A stretch of 64,000 nt of DNA, from the NCBI GenBank assembly GCA_013298665.1, contig JAAFIK010000004.1, positions 1-64,000 of the forward strand, written 5' to 3'. This DNA is from Chitinophagales bacterium. GTDB lineage: Bacteria > Bacteroidota > Bacteroidia > Chitinophagales > Chitinophagaceae. The position numbers and the translations under genes are program-made. Below are positions 43,969 through 52,664 of this stretch, one piece after another. The notes under the pieces are model-generated. The model did not search any database and was not told the origin of the DNA. It was given only the letters and a program-made list of their open reading frames with translations. Numbering within the stretch: position 1 is the stretch's first letter; each line of letters opens with the position of its first letter.

Positions 43969-44091
43969 TCAGCCTTGCCGCCCGGCATTACTCTTCCGCC
44001 GAAGTACGATTTTGTCTGTTCCCTTCATCCGGTAAGCGCTGAGCCCGCCGAGGGAGCCGGTGAAGCCGAAGGGCTGGTTTAATCTAGCCAT
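43969..44091 (-). pseudogene. Truncated remnant of a conserved Bacteroidota protein
   Basis: Forty residues beginning MARLNQPFGFTGSLGGLSAY, followed by a KIVLRRKSN stretch and then a stop. I recognise the start as that of a much longer conserved hypothetical protein in this phylum, where the sequence continues for over 150 residues. The rest is missing here; the stop is followed within 15 bases by a GGGGTAC/GTACCCC hairpin and the marR operator. A -7-like TAACTTTA lies 30 bases upstream. Probably a decayed gene cut by a deletion or insertion. Confidence 0.6.
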
Positions 44092-44217
44092 AGTGGGTAT
44101 ATTCAGCTGTTTAAAGTTACCCCCGGATTTGGGGAAAAGGACCAGCGGGCAAGGGTATTCACAGCATTTTAACAGTCTTGCGATACTCTTCCCCCATAGA
44201 TATCCCACTTCTCTTTA

Positions 44218-44272
44218 CAGTGGCGTATCAGTGGCGCATCAGTGACGCATCAGTGGCACATCAGTGGCGCAT
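44218..44272. repeat. Five tandem copies of an 11-bp repeat
   Basis: Consensus CAGTGGCGCAT, five units in a row with one to two substitutions in units 1, 3 and 4. The period is close to one helical turn. No coding frame is evident. Confidence 0.85.
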
Positions 44273-44298
44273 CCTGCCTTTTGCCATGGTTTGACACT

Positions 44299-44512
44299 AA
44301 GATATAAGACGTGAGTATCAGGACAGAACCCGTCTCGCTACAGGATACTTCTTATCCTGCTACTGCCTGGTGGTGCGTGGGGACATGCACCACCGCGTTT
44401 TCAATTATAGGATATGGTATATAAGATTTGAGACGTGAGATGCGAGTACCCGTCTCGCTACCTGATACTTCTTCTCTTGCTACTAAGTACTGAGTACCAG
44501 GTACTAAGTACT
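44299..44512. repeat. Intergenic repeat block, copy B, with a 120-bp direct repeat
   Basis: CCCGTCTCGCTAC followed by GATACTTCTT occurs at 44329 and again at 44449, exactly 120 bases apart, each preceded by an AAGAT..GAGACGTGAG-type word. Between them lies a hairpin with GGTGGTGC/GCACCACC arms (44369-44394). The block ends in GTAC-rich units (AAGTACTGAGTACCAGGTAC) like those at 23976-24120. Confidence 0.65.
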
Positions 44513-44523
44513 GCCCCTTTCCT

Positions 44524-44531
44524 TACCTTTG
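44524..44531 (+). promoter_or_regulatory. -7 box directly before ruvB
   Basis: TACCTTTG ends five bases before the ATG at 44537. This favours the 44537 start over the upstream ATG at 44435, which lies in repeat sequence. Confidence 0.5.
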
Positions 44532-44536
44532 CTGCC

Positions 44537-45574
44537 ATGACCAACCCCAATCTGCATAACAACAAAGAAGCCCTTTCTGCGGCGGAAAAGGAGTATGAAA
44601 ATACCATTCGCCCGAGGGAGATCGTGGATTTTACGGGTCAGGGGCAGATTGTAGACAACCTTAAAATCTTTATCAAGGCAGCCAAAATGCGGGGTGAGGC
44701 GCTGGACCATATCCTTTTTTACGGTCCTCCGGGGTTGGGCAAAACCACGCTCAGCCGCATTGTAGCCAACGAGCTGGGGGTCAATATCCGTGAAACGAGC
44801 GGCCCGGTGATTGAAAAGCCGGGCGATCTGGCGGGGTTGCTCACGAGCCTTGGCAATAACGATGTGTTGTTTATTGATGAGATCCATCGCCTGAGTACCG
44901 TGGTGGAGGAATACCTTTATTCGGCAATGGAAGACTACCGCATCGACATCATGATCGACAGCGGCCCCAATGCCCGTAGTGTGCAGATCAACCTCAACCC
45001 CTTTACCCTGGTTGGGGCTACCACCCGCAGCGGGTTGCTCACTGCGCCGCTGCTTTCTCGTTTTGGCATCAAATCGCGGCTGGAATATTACCATACCGAT
45101 GTACTCCAGCAAATCATCCTCCGCTCATCGGGTATCCTGCAAACAAAGGTAACTTCGGATGCAGCAAGGGAGATCGCGGGCAGGAGCCGCGGTACGCCGC
45201 GTATTGCCAACGGGCTGCTGCGCCGGGTGCGCGACTTTGCACAGGTGCTGGGCAACGGGGTGATCGACATGGGCATCACCGAACATTCGCTGCGGGCACT
45301 GAATGTGGATACCTATGGCCTGGATGAGATGGACAACCGCATCCTCGCCACCATCATCGATAAATTCAAGGGCGGACCGGTGGGCATCACCACCATTGCC
45401 ACGGCCGTGGGTGAAGAAACGGGCACACTGGAGGAAGTGTATGAGCCCTTCCTGATCCAGGAGGGTTTTATCCAGCGTACCCCAAGGGGACGTGAGGTAA
45501 CCGAAAAAGCATACAAACACCTCGGCAGGGTAATGCCCCGCTTCGGGGGCAATGGCAATCTCTTCGGCGCATAA
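44537..45574 (+). CDS. ruvB: Holliday junction branch migration helicase RuvB
   Basis: 345-residue AAA+ motor of the RuvABC complex that drives branch migration of Holliday junctions. Walker [10 protein letters not shown] at 63-71, Walker [11 protein letters not shown] near 114, sensor 1 [15 protein letters not shown] near 158 and the winged-helix C-terminus ([20 protein letters not shown]). The open frame extends 34 codons further upstream through repeat DNA, which the promoter position argues against. It stands alone, without ruvA or ruvC. Confidence 0.96.
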   Translation: MTNPNLHNNKEALSAAEKEYENTIRPREIVDFTGQGQIVDNLKIFIKAAKMRGEALDHILFYGPPGLGKTTLSRIVANELGVNIRETSGPVIEKPGDLAGLLTSLGNNDVLFIDEIHRLSTVVEEYLYSAMEDYRIDIMIDSGPNARSVQINLNPFTLVGATTRSGLLTAPLLSRFGIKSRLEYYHTDVLQQIILRSSGILQTKVTSDAAREIAGRSRGTPRIANGLLRRVRDFAQVLGNGVIDMGITEHSLRALNVDTYGLDEMDNRILATIIDKFKGGPVGITTIATAVGEETGTLEEVYEPFLIQEGFIQRTPRGREVTEKAYKHLGRVMPRFGGNGNLFGA

Positions 45575-45582
45575 TCCGGCAT

Positions 45583-45613
45583 AAAAAAACGGGCAACCAC
45601 CTGCTGCCCGTTT
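45583..45613 (-). terminator. Terminator of the OmpR-type regulator gene
   Basis: Minus-strand stem with ACGGGCA/TGCCCGT arms and a 9-base loop followed by seven T, 23 bases after the stop. It also lies just after ruvB on the other strand and may serve both. Confidence 0.85.
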
Positions 45614-45635
45614 ACCTGATCTCTTTTATTGCTGC

Positions 45636-46331
45636 TTATGGCGATACCAGCCGGAAGCCATTTCCATGAATATTTACGATTTCAATGCGCTCGTCTTCCC
45701 TGAGGTATTTGCGCAGTTTGGCAATGTACACATCCATACTCCGTCCATTAAAATACGTATCACTACCCCAGATTTTTTTGAGGGCGATGTCGCGGGGCAG
45801 CAGGTCGTTCTTGTATTCTGCCAGCAGTTTCAGCAATTCGTTTTCCTTGGGTGAAAGCGCCTGTAGTTTTGTAACGCCGTGCAATTCGCGTACCCGCGGT
45901 ATAAAACGGTAACTGCCCAGTTCAAATTCGGCATTGGTTTCCTCGCGGTGCAGTTCTTCGTTGCGCTTGAGGAGGGCCTTGATCTTGTGCAGCAGCACTT
46001 CACTGTCGAAGGGTTTGGTGATATAATCGTCGGCCCCGAGTTTGTAGCCCTGGATAATGTCTTCCTTCATGGTTTTGGCACTCAGGAAAAACAGGGGTAC
46101 ATCGGGGTTGATATCGCGTATTTCGCCGGCAAGGGTAAAACCATCCATATTGGGCATCATCACATCGAGGAGGCAGATGTCGAATTTCTCCCGCTGAAAA
46201 GCAGCAAGGCCAAGACGGCCATCCCTTTCGAGCGTAACATTGTATTCATTCAGTTCGAGGTAGTTTTTTAACACCATTCCCAGGTTGGTATCATCTTCAC
46301 AAAGCAGTACTTTCGGTTTTGTCGTATCCAT
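45636..46331 (-). CDS. OmpR/PhoB-family response regulator
   Basis: 231 residues from MDTTKPKVLLCEDD. The receiver has acidic E12-D13-D14, phospho-acceptor D56 in ICLLDVMMPNMDGF, and K105 in YITKPFD. The C-terminal winged helix (LSPKENELLKLLAEYKNDLLPRD, SMDVYIAKLRKYLRED, NIHGNGFRLV) binds DNA. It resembles RprY of Bacteroides. No kinase gene is adjacent, so it is an orphan here. The frame extends 12 codons upstream, but those residues are unlike the family. Confidence 0.93.
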   Translation of the reverse strand: MDTTKPKVLLCEDDTNLGMVLKNYLELNEYNVTLERDGRLGLAAFQREKFDICLLDVMMPNMDGFTLAGEIRDINPDVPLFFLSAKTMKEDIIQGYKLGADDYITKPFDSEVLLHKIKALLKRNEELHREETNAEFELGSYRFIPRVRELHGVTKLQALSPKENELLKLLAEYKNDLLPRDIALKKIWGSDTYFNGRSMDVYIAKLRKYLREDERIEIVNIHGNGFRLVSP

Positions 46332-46493
46332 AATTACATATTGTTTACAGCAAATAAAGGTATTCATTAGTTGTGAATGAAATGCAGGAACCTAATTTTT
46401 TGTTAAGATTGCCCGTTGGGGAGGGTCAATTTATTCAGGCTGCTACAGATAAAATCAGTATTTTCGGTTGTCCCAAAACCTAAAATACTGCGT

Positions 46494-47309
46494 ATGTCAA
46501 AACCCGTTTCCAGGAGAACCCTGGCCATCCTTACCGGCGGCATTCTTGTACTCGCTGTACTGGCAATCCTGCTCTGGCTGCCCTGCCCTTCAGATCCGCA
46601 GTATGTGGTGTTCCGGGTGGTGCTGGCTTTTGGCATTGCCTGTTTATCGGTATTGCTGATGGGCAGTATTTCGCTCTGGCACAAACCGGTGCTGGTGGCC
46701 AGCGGGGGCTTCGCAATGTTTTTCCTCACCCTCAGGTTCCTGCCTGCCCTGATCCGGACGGATGATAAATGCAAGAGCGCTTTTGCCTATTCGGTCCGGC
46801 TGAGGGATACGGCCAACCAGAAAATCAGCAACCTGCAGGATACCCTGATCCTGCGGCTGGGCAGCGACGACAGGAAAGCACCGGTAACAGCCGATGGCAT
46901 CGCCGATTTTAAGGAGATACCGGCTGCCTATGCAGGTGCAGCAGTAGTAGCCGAATTGCAATCACCCGGATGGTGGTTCCAGGCTACCCGTAGCCGGAGC
47001 ATAACCATTCCCCTGAAGGGCAGCAACAGCACCCTGCTGCTGGTACCCTCCGATCTGTACTGCTGCATTTTCGGGAGTATTACCAACCAGTCGGGCCAGG
47101 CCATTCCGGGGGTGGAGATCAGCATCGGGCAATTGCGGTTTAAGACAGACAGCCTGGGCTATTTCAGCATTACCCTGCCTGTGGCGCAGCAGCAGCGGGA
47201 AGTATCGCTGCGGTTATCTGCCGGCGGGTACCGGGTAAAAGAAGTGATGATGTATCCCGGCGAGAAAAAAAGAGCCGATTTTATCATGGAAAAAAATACC
47301 ACCCCATGA
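46494..47309 (+). CDS. Membrane protein with CarboxypepD_reg-like domain, unknown function
   Basis: 271 residues from MSKPVSRRT. Three hydrophobic segments (about 9-29, 39-60 and 67-85) lie at the N-terminus. Two beta-sandwich segments follow; the second (GSITNQSGQAIPGVEISIG then DSLGYFSITLP) is a carboxypeptidase regulatory-like fold, common in surface proteins of this phylum. The stop overlaps the next start by four bases, so the two genes are a coupled unit. Not recognised as a known family. Confidence 0.72.
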   Translation: MSKPVSRRTLAILTGGILVLAVLAILLWLPCPSDPQYVVFRVVLAFGIACLSVLLMGSISLWHKPVLVASGGFAMFFLTLRFLPALIRTDDKCKSAFAYSVRLRDTANQKISNLQDTLILRLGSDDRKAPVTADGIADFKEIPAAYAGAAVVAELQSPGWWFQATRSRSITIPLKGSNSTLLLVPSDLYCCIFGSITNQSGQAIPGVEISIGQLRFKTDSLGYFSITLPVAQQQREVSLRLSAGGYRVKEVMMYPGEKKRADFIMEKNTTP

Positions 47310-50026
47310 GCAGATGGAACAGTTGCCGGTTATTGCTTTTTATGCTGTGCAGCGAGGGGCTCTGTGCCCAGCCGTCAAAAGAAATAAACATCCGTTTGTT
47401 TCGTGACCCGGGTATGCAGCAGTTGCTGGATATTGCCGAGGTAAGGGCAGACAATGTACCCTGCCAATCGAGGCGCGCGGGTACGGGCTTGTATAAGGTG
47501 GTGCTGCCGGGGGTAGCCGGGGGACAAAAAGTGACCCTCAGCGTCATCAAACCCGGGTATGTGGTGGTGAACCCGCATGTACTCACCTTTAATGCACCCA
47601 ACAACAATTCGGAGCTGATTGATGTGGTACTTTGTACCCCGGCGCAGGCCAACGATTGCAAGATTGATTTTTATGCCATCAGTATAGAAAAACTGTTGCG
47701 GCAACAGTTGCGCAAAACCAATGGGCAGATAGGGCTGGGTGGTAACAGCCCCGAGCTGCAGAAAAAAGCGGATGAACTGACGGGCTTGCTGCAGGATAAA
47801 AACCAGATCCGTACCCGCGCCAGGGAGCTGGCCCGGTTAGACAGGGAACAGGCCAGCGAGCGCATTGTACTGGCATTAGATGCTTTTGCACGCGGCGATG
47901 CTGACCGCGCACAGCAATACATCAGGAGTGCCGGTCTTTCTTCAAGGGTTGACCAGTTTGTGCATACCGAAGAGGAGCAGCAAAAGGAAAAGGCAAAACT
48001 GGTGAGCGACCTGAAAGCCGCCTCGGTGATTGCACAATATGCCCTGCAGCCGGACACGGCATTGTATTACCTGAAGCAGGCTTACCTGGTGGATAAGGAC
48101 GATCTCTCCATCGGGGTGGGTATTCTCGGGATCGGCGTAGGATATAACGGGAGCCTCAGTTATCTTGATGAGTTTATGCCCATGATCGAAAAAACAATAC
48201 CCAAAACGGAGACAGACCGGCTGTACCAGTATTACTGCCTTGTGCTGGGCAGCACCGGTACTACCCGGGCGGCAGCGATGGCCGACAGCTTCTTCCGGTT
48301 GTGCAACGAAGCGGGAACGGTGGCCAAAGAAGACCTCTGTCAATTTTATAACATAGCGGCTAATTTTAACCTGCAGACAAGCCCCACCCCTACCTGGTAC
48401 AAACAGGCACTGGAAAAAGCAGAAGAGCTAATAGATGCCATCAGTAAAGATGAACCCCGGCTGGACAGGATGATGTCCGTTTTTAATACGTATCTGCTGG
48501 CCCGGGACCTGCAGAAAGCCGAACAGGTGCTGGCCAGGTTCAAACAACTTTTTGCCAAACAGCAATCTTCGCCGCTATACGACCTCTACGTTTTTGGCTA
48601 TGCAACCATGACCGGCAATCTTGTGAATGCCCTCGAAAAACATTCCGATATGACGGATATGGCGGTAAAAGTACTGAAGGAAACTTATGCCTACTGCATC
48701 AATAACCGGCCCCTTTTGAACAAATCGATTGCCGGAACCCCGGGTTATATTTTGCCCATTGACCTGTTGCGGCGTTTGGCCAGACTGGACTTTGACCATA
48801 AGCAAACCTTTTTTACAAAGGCTATACAGGATTTTAATAAAAACAATTTCGTGAAGAATGAGCATTATTTCTTTGCAAAGTCTGCACTGGAAGTGCTTAT
48901 GGGGGATATATGGGAGGACCTGGAGGAGGATACAAAAATGGTAACCTGTGTCAAAAATGCTTTGACATACCTCAAAAGCAGTATCCGTATCCATCCGAAG
49001 TATGCGGCGATATACCCGTTGTGGTTAGAAAGGGTGGTGGATGAACTGGAGGAGGACTACCAGTCAGACAGCCTTTTTCTGCAGGAAAAAAAGTTTATTG
49101 CCGGGATAAACAATAACGACACCAAAACCCTGCTGAATGGCTATTGCGCAGTAGTCTATTATGAAGAGGCCGATTTTGTATGCCATAAAAATCCGGGACG
49201 CTGTGATTCTTTGCTGCAACTTATTTACAAGGGTTACCGGCTGGCGCTGGAGAAAAAGATTGCGGAGGGTTTCAGTATCTATGACCCCGAAATCTTTATG
49301 GAGGGATACGAGCTGGTGGTGGATGGCTGGATCAACCTGCAGATGCCCGCCAAAGCCCTGTCTGCCGCCGATGCTTTATATCAACTGAGCCTTACCGCTT
49401 TTCAGCAATCGTTCACCCAGGAAAACTTTGACCTGCATTTTGATAAAGCCATCCCGAAATTGCTGTATGCCTTTATCCATACCGGGCAGTTGGACAAACC
49501 CTTTTACATCATGGATACGCTTTTTGCACATTACGCACCCTACCTCAACAGCAGGCGTAGTGAGCGGTTGGTACTGCCTTATCTTGGGGATAATATTTTT
49601 ACGGGTACGCTGGGGCTTTACCGCAGTTATATGCTTGAAAAGCAGGATCATTATAAAGACACCCTTTATGCAAAACGTTGCATCACGGCTTATGAAACTG
49701 TTTTTGAGCGTTATTCACCACTTACAGACACCACAAGGGCAAAATACCTGCAGCAAGCGAAAGCCTTTTTGCAGCAGCAGTATGACAGTCTGCGGGCAGA
49801 GATACGGGAACGGGTAGAAAAGCCGAAAAAAGCCGTGCGGCGAAAGGCTGCGCCCGGGGATACAGCATCGGGCGGGGCTCAGTTTCTCTGCAAAAACCGT
49901 TTATCGGTCAAACTTTTCAGAAAGGCAACCAGGTCTTTTTTCTCCTGCCGCGTGAGGTGCAGGGGCTGGCGGAGCAACGGATCGGTATTGATGCTTCCGG
50001 TAACCGATGCAGCAGGGTCATCGTAA
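47306..50026 (+). CDS. Large secreted repeat-containing protein of unknown function
   Basis: Up to 906 residues. Signal peptide (RLLLFMLCSEGLCAQ), a CarboxypepD_reg-like beta domain (about 27-110), a coiled stretch (LQKKADELTGLLQDKNQIRT), then about 650 residues of helical TPR-like repeats (for example PDTALYYLKQAYLVDKDD). It is coupled by a four-base overlap to the preceding membrane protein gene. The 3' end reads 148 bases into the convergent peroxidase gene; the last 50 residues, cysteine- and arginine-rich, look like read-through, so the natural end is probably near 49875 (inference). Confidence 0.7.
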   Translation: MSRWNSCRLLLFMLCSEGLCAQPSKEINIRLFRDPGMQQLLDIAEVRADNVPCQSRRAGTGLYKVVLPGVAGGQKVTLSVIKPGYVVVNPHVLTFNAPNNNSELIDVVLCTPAQANDCKIDFYAISIEKLLRQQLRKTNGQIGLGGNSPELQKKADELTGLLQDKNQIRTRARELARLDREQASERIVLALDAFARGDADRAQQYIRSAGLSSRVDQFVHTEEEQQKEKAKLVSDLKAASVIAQYALQPDTALYYLKQAYLVDKDDLSIGVGILGIGVGYNGSLSYLDEFMPMIEKTIPKTETDRLYQYYCLVLGSTGTTRAAAMADSFFRLCNEAGTVAKEDLCQFYNIAANFNLQTSPTPTWYKQALEKAEELIDAISKDEPRLDRMMSVFNTYLLARDLQKAEQVLARFKQLFAKQQSSPLYDLYVFGYATMTGNLVNALEKHSDMTDMAVKVLKETYAYCINNRPLLNKSIAGTPGYILPIDLLRRLARLDFDHKQTFFTKAIQDFNKNNFVKNEHYFFAKSALEVLMGDIWEDLEEDTKMVTCVKNALTYLKSSIRIHPKYAAIYPLWLERVVDELEEDYQSDSLFLQEKKFIAGINNNDTKTLLNGYCAVVYYEEADFVCHKNPGRCDSLLQLIYKGYRLALEKKIAEGFSIYDPEIFMEGYELVVDGWINLQMPAKALSAADALYQLSLTAFQQSFTQENFDLHFDKAIPKLLYAFIHTGQLDKPFYIMDTLFAHYAPYLNSRRSERLVLPYLGDNIFTGTLGLYRSYMLEKQDHYKDTLYAKRCITAYETVFERYSPLTDTTRAKYLQQAKAFLQQQYDSLRAEIRERVEKPKKAVRRKAAPGDTASGGAQFLCKNRLSVKLFRKATRSFFSCRVRCRGWRSNGSVLMLPVTDAAGSS

Positions 50027-50844
50027 TAATCCACTACGGCTTCAAGGGTTGTGAACATACCATTGTGCATATACGGTGCCGTTATGGCCACATTGCGTAA
50101 CCCGGGGGTTTTAAACTTACCGATATCGGCGGCATTACGGGTGATGCGGTAACGGCCTGAATCGTTGAGCGTGATACCATTGAAGAGCCCGATATTACGG
50201 AACTCATCGGCGGTAAAGTCTTCCTTAAAATGGCACTCAAAACATTTGGCTTTATCGCCCGTGAATATTTTTCTGCCGCGTTCGGCTGCGGGTGGCAGCG
50301 GACGCAGGCCATTGCTCCAGTCGTCGAAGGTACTGCCCGTGGTTTCGAGGGTGCGTTCAAAAGCGGCGAAGGCTGCAGCCATATCGGTGGCATTGGGTGC
50401 ACGGCCAAAAACGGCTGTAAATGCCTTCCGGTAGCGGGGGTTGGCGGTGAGCCGGGCAACGGCACCGGTAAGGGGCAGCCCCATTTCATCAGGATTTTGT
50501 ATGGGCAGCAGGGCCTGTGCTTCGAGTGTGGCGGCACGGCCATCCCAGAAAAACAGGGGCCGGGATTTCATGTTGAGTACGGAGGGAGTATTGCGGCTCG
50601 CAGGCTTACCTCCGATGCCTTTGCTGAAGGCCGTGGTATCGGCAAACCCGTAAGCAGGATTGTGACAGGACGCACAACTGACCGAGGAGTCGAGCGAAAG
50701 CGTTTTTTCAAAAAAAAGCATCCTGCCCAACGCTGCTTTGCTGAGGGCCGGAGCGGCACCCCCGCCTGTGTAGGCAGCCGCCAGCAATGCCAGTACAGAC
50801 AAGAGCAGGGCGACCGCCAGGTATCTTTTTTGTTGTATCCGCAT
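49879..50844 (-). CDS. Diheme cytochrome c peroxidase
   Basis: 321 residues from MRIQQKRYLAVALL. A signal anchor (about 8-24) is followed by two c-heme motifs, CASCH at 57-61 and CFECH near 200, and by the HNGMFTTLEAVVDYYDD segment with the distal methionine. It reduces H2O2 with electrons from cytochrome c in the periplasm. Unlike the peroxidase at 33345 it lacks a lipobox and has no MbnP partner, so it is more likely a classical peroxidase. The longer frame to 50970 runs through the promoter. Confidence 0.88.
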   Translation of the reverse strand: MRIQQKRYLAVALLLSVLALLAAAYTGGGAAPALSKAALGRMLFFEKTLSLDSSVSCASCHNPAYGFADTTAFSKGIGGKPASRNTPSVLNMKSRPLFFWDGRAATLEAQALLPIQNPDEMGLPLTGAVARLTANPRYRKAFTAVFGRAPNATDMAAAFAAFERTLETTGSTFDDWSNGLRPLPPAAERGRKIFTGDKAKCFECHFKEDFTADEFRNIGLFNGITLNDSGRYRITRNAADIGKFKTPGLRNVAITAPYMHNGMFTTLEAVVDYYDDPAASVTGSINTDPLLRQPLHLTRQEKKDLVAFLKSLTDKRFLQRN

Positions 50845-50850
50845 GGGAGG

Positions 50851-50858
50851 CAAAGCTA
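50851..50858 (-). promoter_or_regulatory. -7 box directly before the diheme peroxidase gene
   Basis: Minus strand TAGCTTTG ends six bases before the ATG at 50844, predicting a leaderless mRNA and fixing the start. Confidence 0.5.
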
Positions 50859-50954
50859 CTGGTAAAATCAGTAATAATGTGATGGCTGTGCCGGGGAGAA
50901 AGCCATATCCGGCTCCGGGATCGCACCACGCGGTGTTGCACATCAGCCATGCAG

Positions 50955-51007
50955 CCGTGGGCGTAAACACCGCTTCCGGACGACCGTTGCCGTGGTCGCA
51001 AACACCG
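50955..51007. repeat. Two copies of an 18-bp intergenic repeat
   Basis: CCGTGGGCGTAAACACCG (50955) and CCGTGGTCGCAAACACCG (50990) differ at two positions and are 35 bases apart. A related inverted word (CGGTGTTGCA) lies near 50931. No gene is visible in this divergent promoter region. Confidence 0.6.
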
Positions 51008-51089
51008 TGTACACACCATTAATTTTTTGTACGGCTATTCAGGGGGTTCTTTGTATATTACTGCCTCAAAATATTACAACAACATTGAC

Positions 51090-52631
51090 ATGGCAAAGAA
51101 AGAAACATTTTTGCAGGCGGTTAAAGAGGGCTATACCTTTAAAGGAGAGTCGGTAAAGATCGGCGCAGCGGTACTGGATGGTGAAGTGCTGACGGATGCC
51201 GGGGTGTACCTCCCGCTCAAAACCATGAACCGCCACGGGCTGATTGCCGGGGCAACGGGTACGGGTAAAACCAAAACCCTGCAGGTGATGAGCGAGTTCC
51301 TGAGCGATGCCAGTGTACCCGTATTGCTGATGGACATCAAGGGCGACCTGAGTGGTATTGCTGCTGCAGGAACGCTTAACGATAAACTGGCGGAGCGCTG
51401 CCAGAAACTCAACCTGACGTACAGCCCCACGGCATTTCCAACAGAACTGATGACGCTGAGCGACCAGAAAGGCGTACGGTTGCGGGCTACAGTTAGTGAG
51501 TTCGGACCCGTGCTGCTGAGTAAGATACTGGGGCTGAACGATACCCAGGGTGGCCTGGTGGCGATGATTTTTAAATATTGTGACGATAGTAAATTACCCC
51601 TGCTGGACCTGAAAGATTTTATCAAGGTACTGCAGTTCACGGGCGATGAGGGTAAGGCGGAACTGGAGAAAGCCTATGGCAAAATTTCCACCACCAGTAC
51701 GGGTACCATCCTGCGTAAGGTGGTGGAGTTGCAGCAACAGGGGGCGGATGTGTTTTTTGGAGAAAAGAGTTTTGAGGTAGACGACCTGATGCGGATCAGT
51801 GATGATGGCCGGGGCATGATCAGTGTACTGCGGGTAACCGACTTGCAGGACCGGCCCAAACTGTTCAGCACTTTTATGCTGCAGATGCTGGCGGAGTTGT
51901 ATGCGACCTGTCCGGAAGAGGGCGACTTAGACAAACCCAAACTGGTTATGATCATCGATGAGGCGCACCTTGTTTTCCAGGAAGCGAGTGCTGCGCTCCT
52001 GCAACAGATTGAAACCATCATCAAGCTGATCCGTTCCAAGGGTGTAGGCATTTTTTTCTGTACCCAGAATCCCATGGATATACCATCAGGCGTGCTGGGT
52101 CAGCTTGGGCTGAAGATACAGCACGCGCTTCGCGCTTTTACGGCAGCCGACCGGAAGGTGATCAAACAAACGGCAGAGAACTATCCGGAAACGGAATTTT
52201 ATACCACGGAGGATCTCATTACAGGGTTGGGCATTGGTGAGGCCCTGATCACTATGCTCAATGAAAAGGGGATCCCCACCCCACTTGTACATACCATGCT
52301 TTGTGCACCGAGGAGCAGGATGGATATACTGGCGGAGGGCGAAATCGAGAACATCATTTCCAAATCGAAACTGGCGGTAAAATACAATACGGTGGTGGAC
52401 AGCGAAAGTGCCTATGAGATACTGACAGCGAAGCTGGAAGAGGCGGCTGAAAAGAGTGCCGGTGAAGCGGAAGCGAAGGCAGAGGAGAAAAAGGAAAGCA
52501 AGGGTGGTGGCTTTTTTGACAACCCTATACTGAAGCAGGTAGGGCGCACGGCTGCAACCCTCATTACCCGCGGATTGCTGGGGGCGCTGGGCCTGGGCGG
52601 CAGGAGCAGGAAGAAAAGCAGTTGGTTTTAG
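51090..52631 (+). CDS. HerA-like ATPase, DUF853 family
   Basis: 513 residues from MAKKETFLQA. It has a FtsK/HerA-type ATPase core: Walker A GATGTGKTKT at 54-63, Walker B VMIIDEAHLVF near 290, and a sensor FFCTQNPMDIP near 325. The C-terminus is an acidic/lysine-rich coiled stretch and a hydrophobic glycine-rich segment (TLITRGLLGALGLGG). Escherichia coli YjgR belongs to the same family; its role is unknown. The downstream sulfatase-fold gene starts 34 bases later and has its own -7 box. Confidence 0.9.
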   Translation: MAKKETFLQAVKEGYTFKGESVKIGAAVLDGEVLTDAGVYLPLKTMNRHGLIAGATGTGKTKTLQVMSEFLSDASVPVLLMDIKGDLSGIAAAGTLNDKLAERCQKLNLTYSPTAFPTELMTLSDQKGVRLRATVSEFGPVLLSKILGLNDTQGGLVAMIFKYCDDSKLPLLDLKDFIKVLQFTGDEGKAELEKAYGKISTTSTGTILRKVVELQQQGADVFFGEKSFEVDDLMRISDDGRGMISVLRVTDLQDRPKLFSTFMLQMLAELYATCPEEGDLDKPKLVMIIDEAHLVFQEASAALLQQIETIIKLIRSKGVGIFFCTQNPMDIPSGVLGQLGLKIQHALRAFTAADRKVIKQTAENYPETEFYTTEDLITGLGIGEALITMLNEKGIPTPLVHTMLCAPRSRMDILAEGEIENIISKSKLAVKYNTVVDSESAYEILTAKLEEAAEKSAGEAEAKAEEKKESKGGGFFDNPILKQVGRTAATLITRGLLGALGLGGRSRKKSSWF

Positions 52632-52652
52632 CGTGGGGAAGTTTTGTTCATT

Positions 52653-52660
52653 TATTTTTG
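52653..52660 (+). promoter_or_regulatory. -7 box directly before the LTA-synthase-like gene
   Basis: TATTTTTG ends four bases before the ATG at 52665, favouring that start over an upstream ATG at 52644. Confidence 0.45.
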
Positions 52661-52664
52661 CAGG

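Noticed and set aside
44218..44272. Possible CRISPR array
   Set aside because: Repeats are 11 bp with no spacers and no cas genes nearby, so this is a tandem repeat.
44435..44536. Upstream extension of ruvB by 34 codons
   Set aside because: The extension is translated repeat DNA and lies upstream of the -7 box that ends at 44531.
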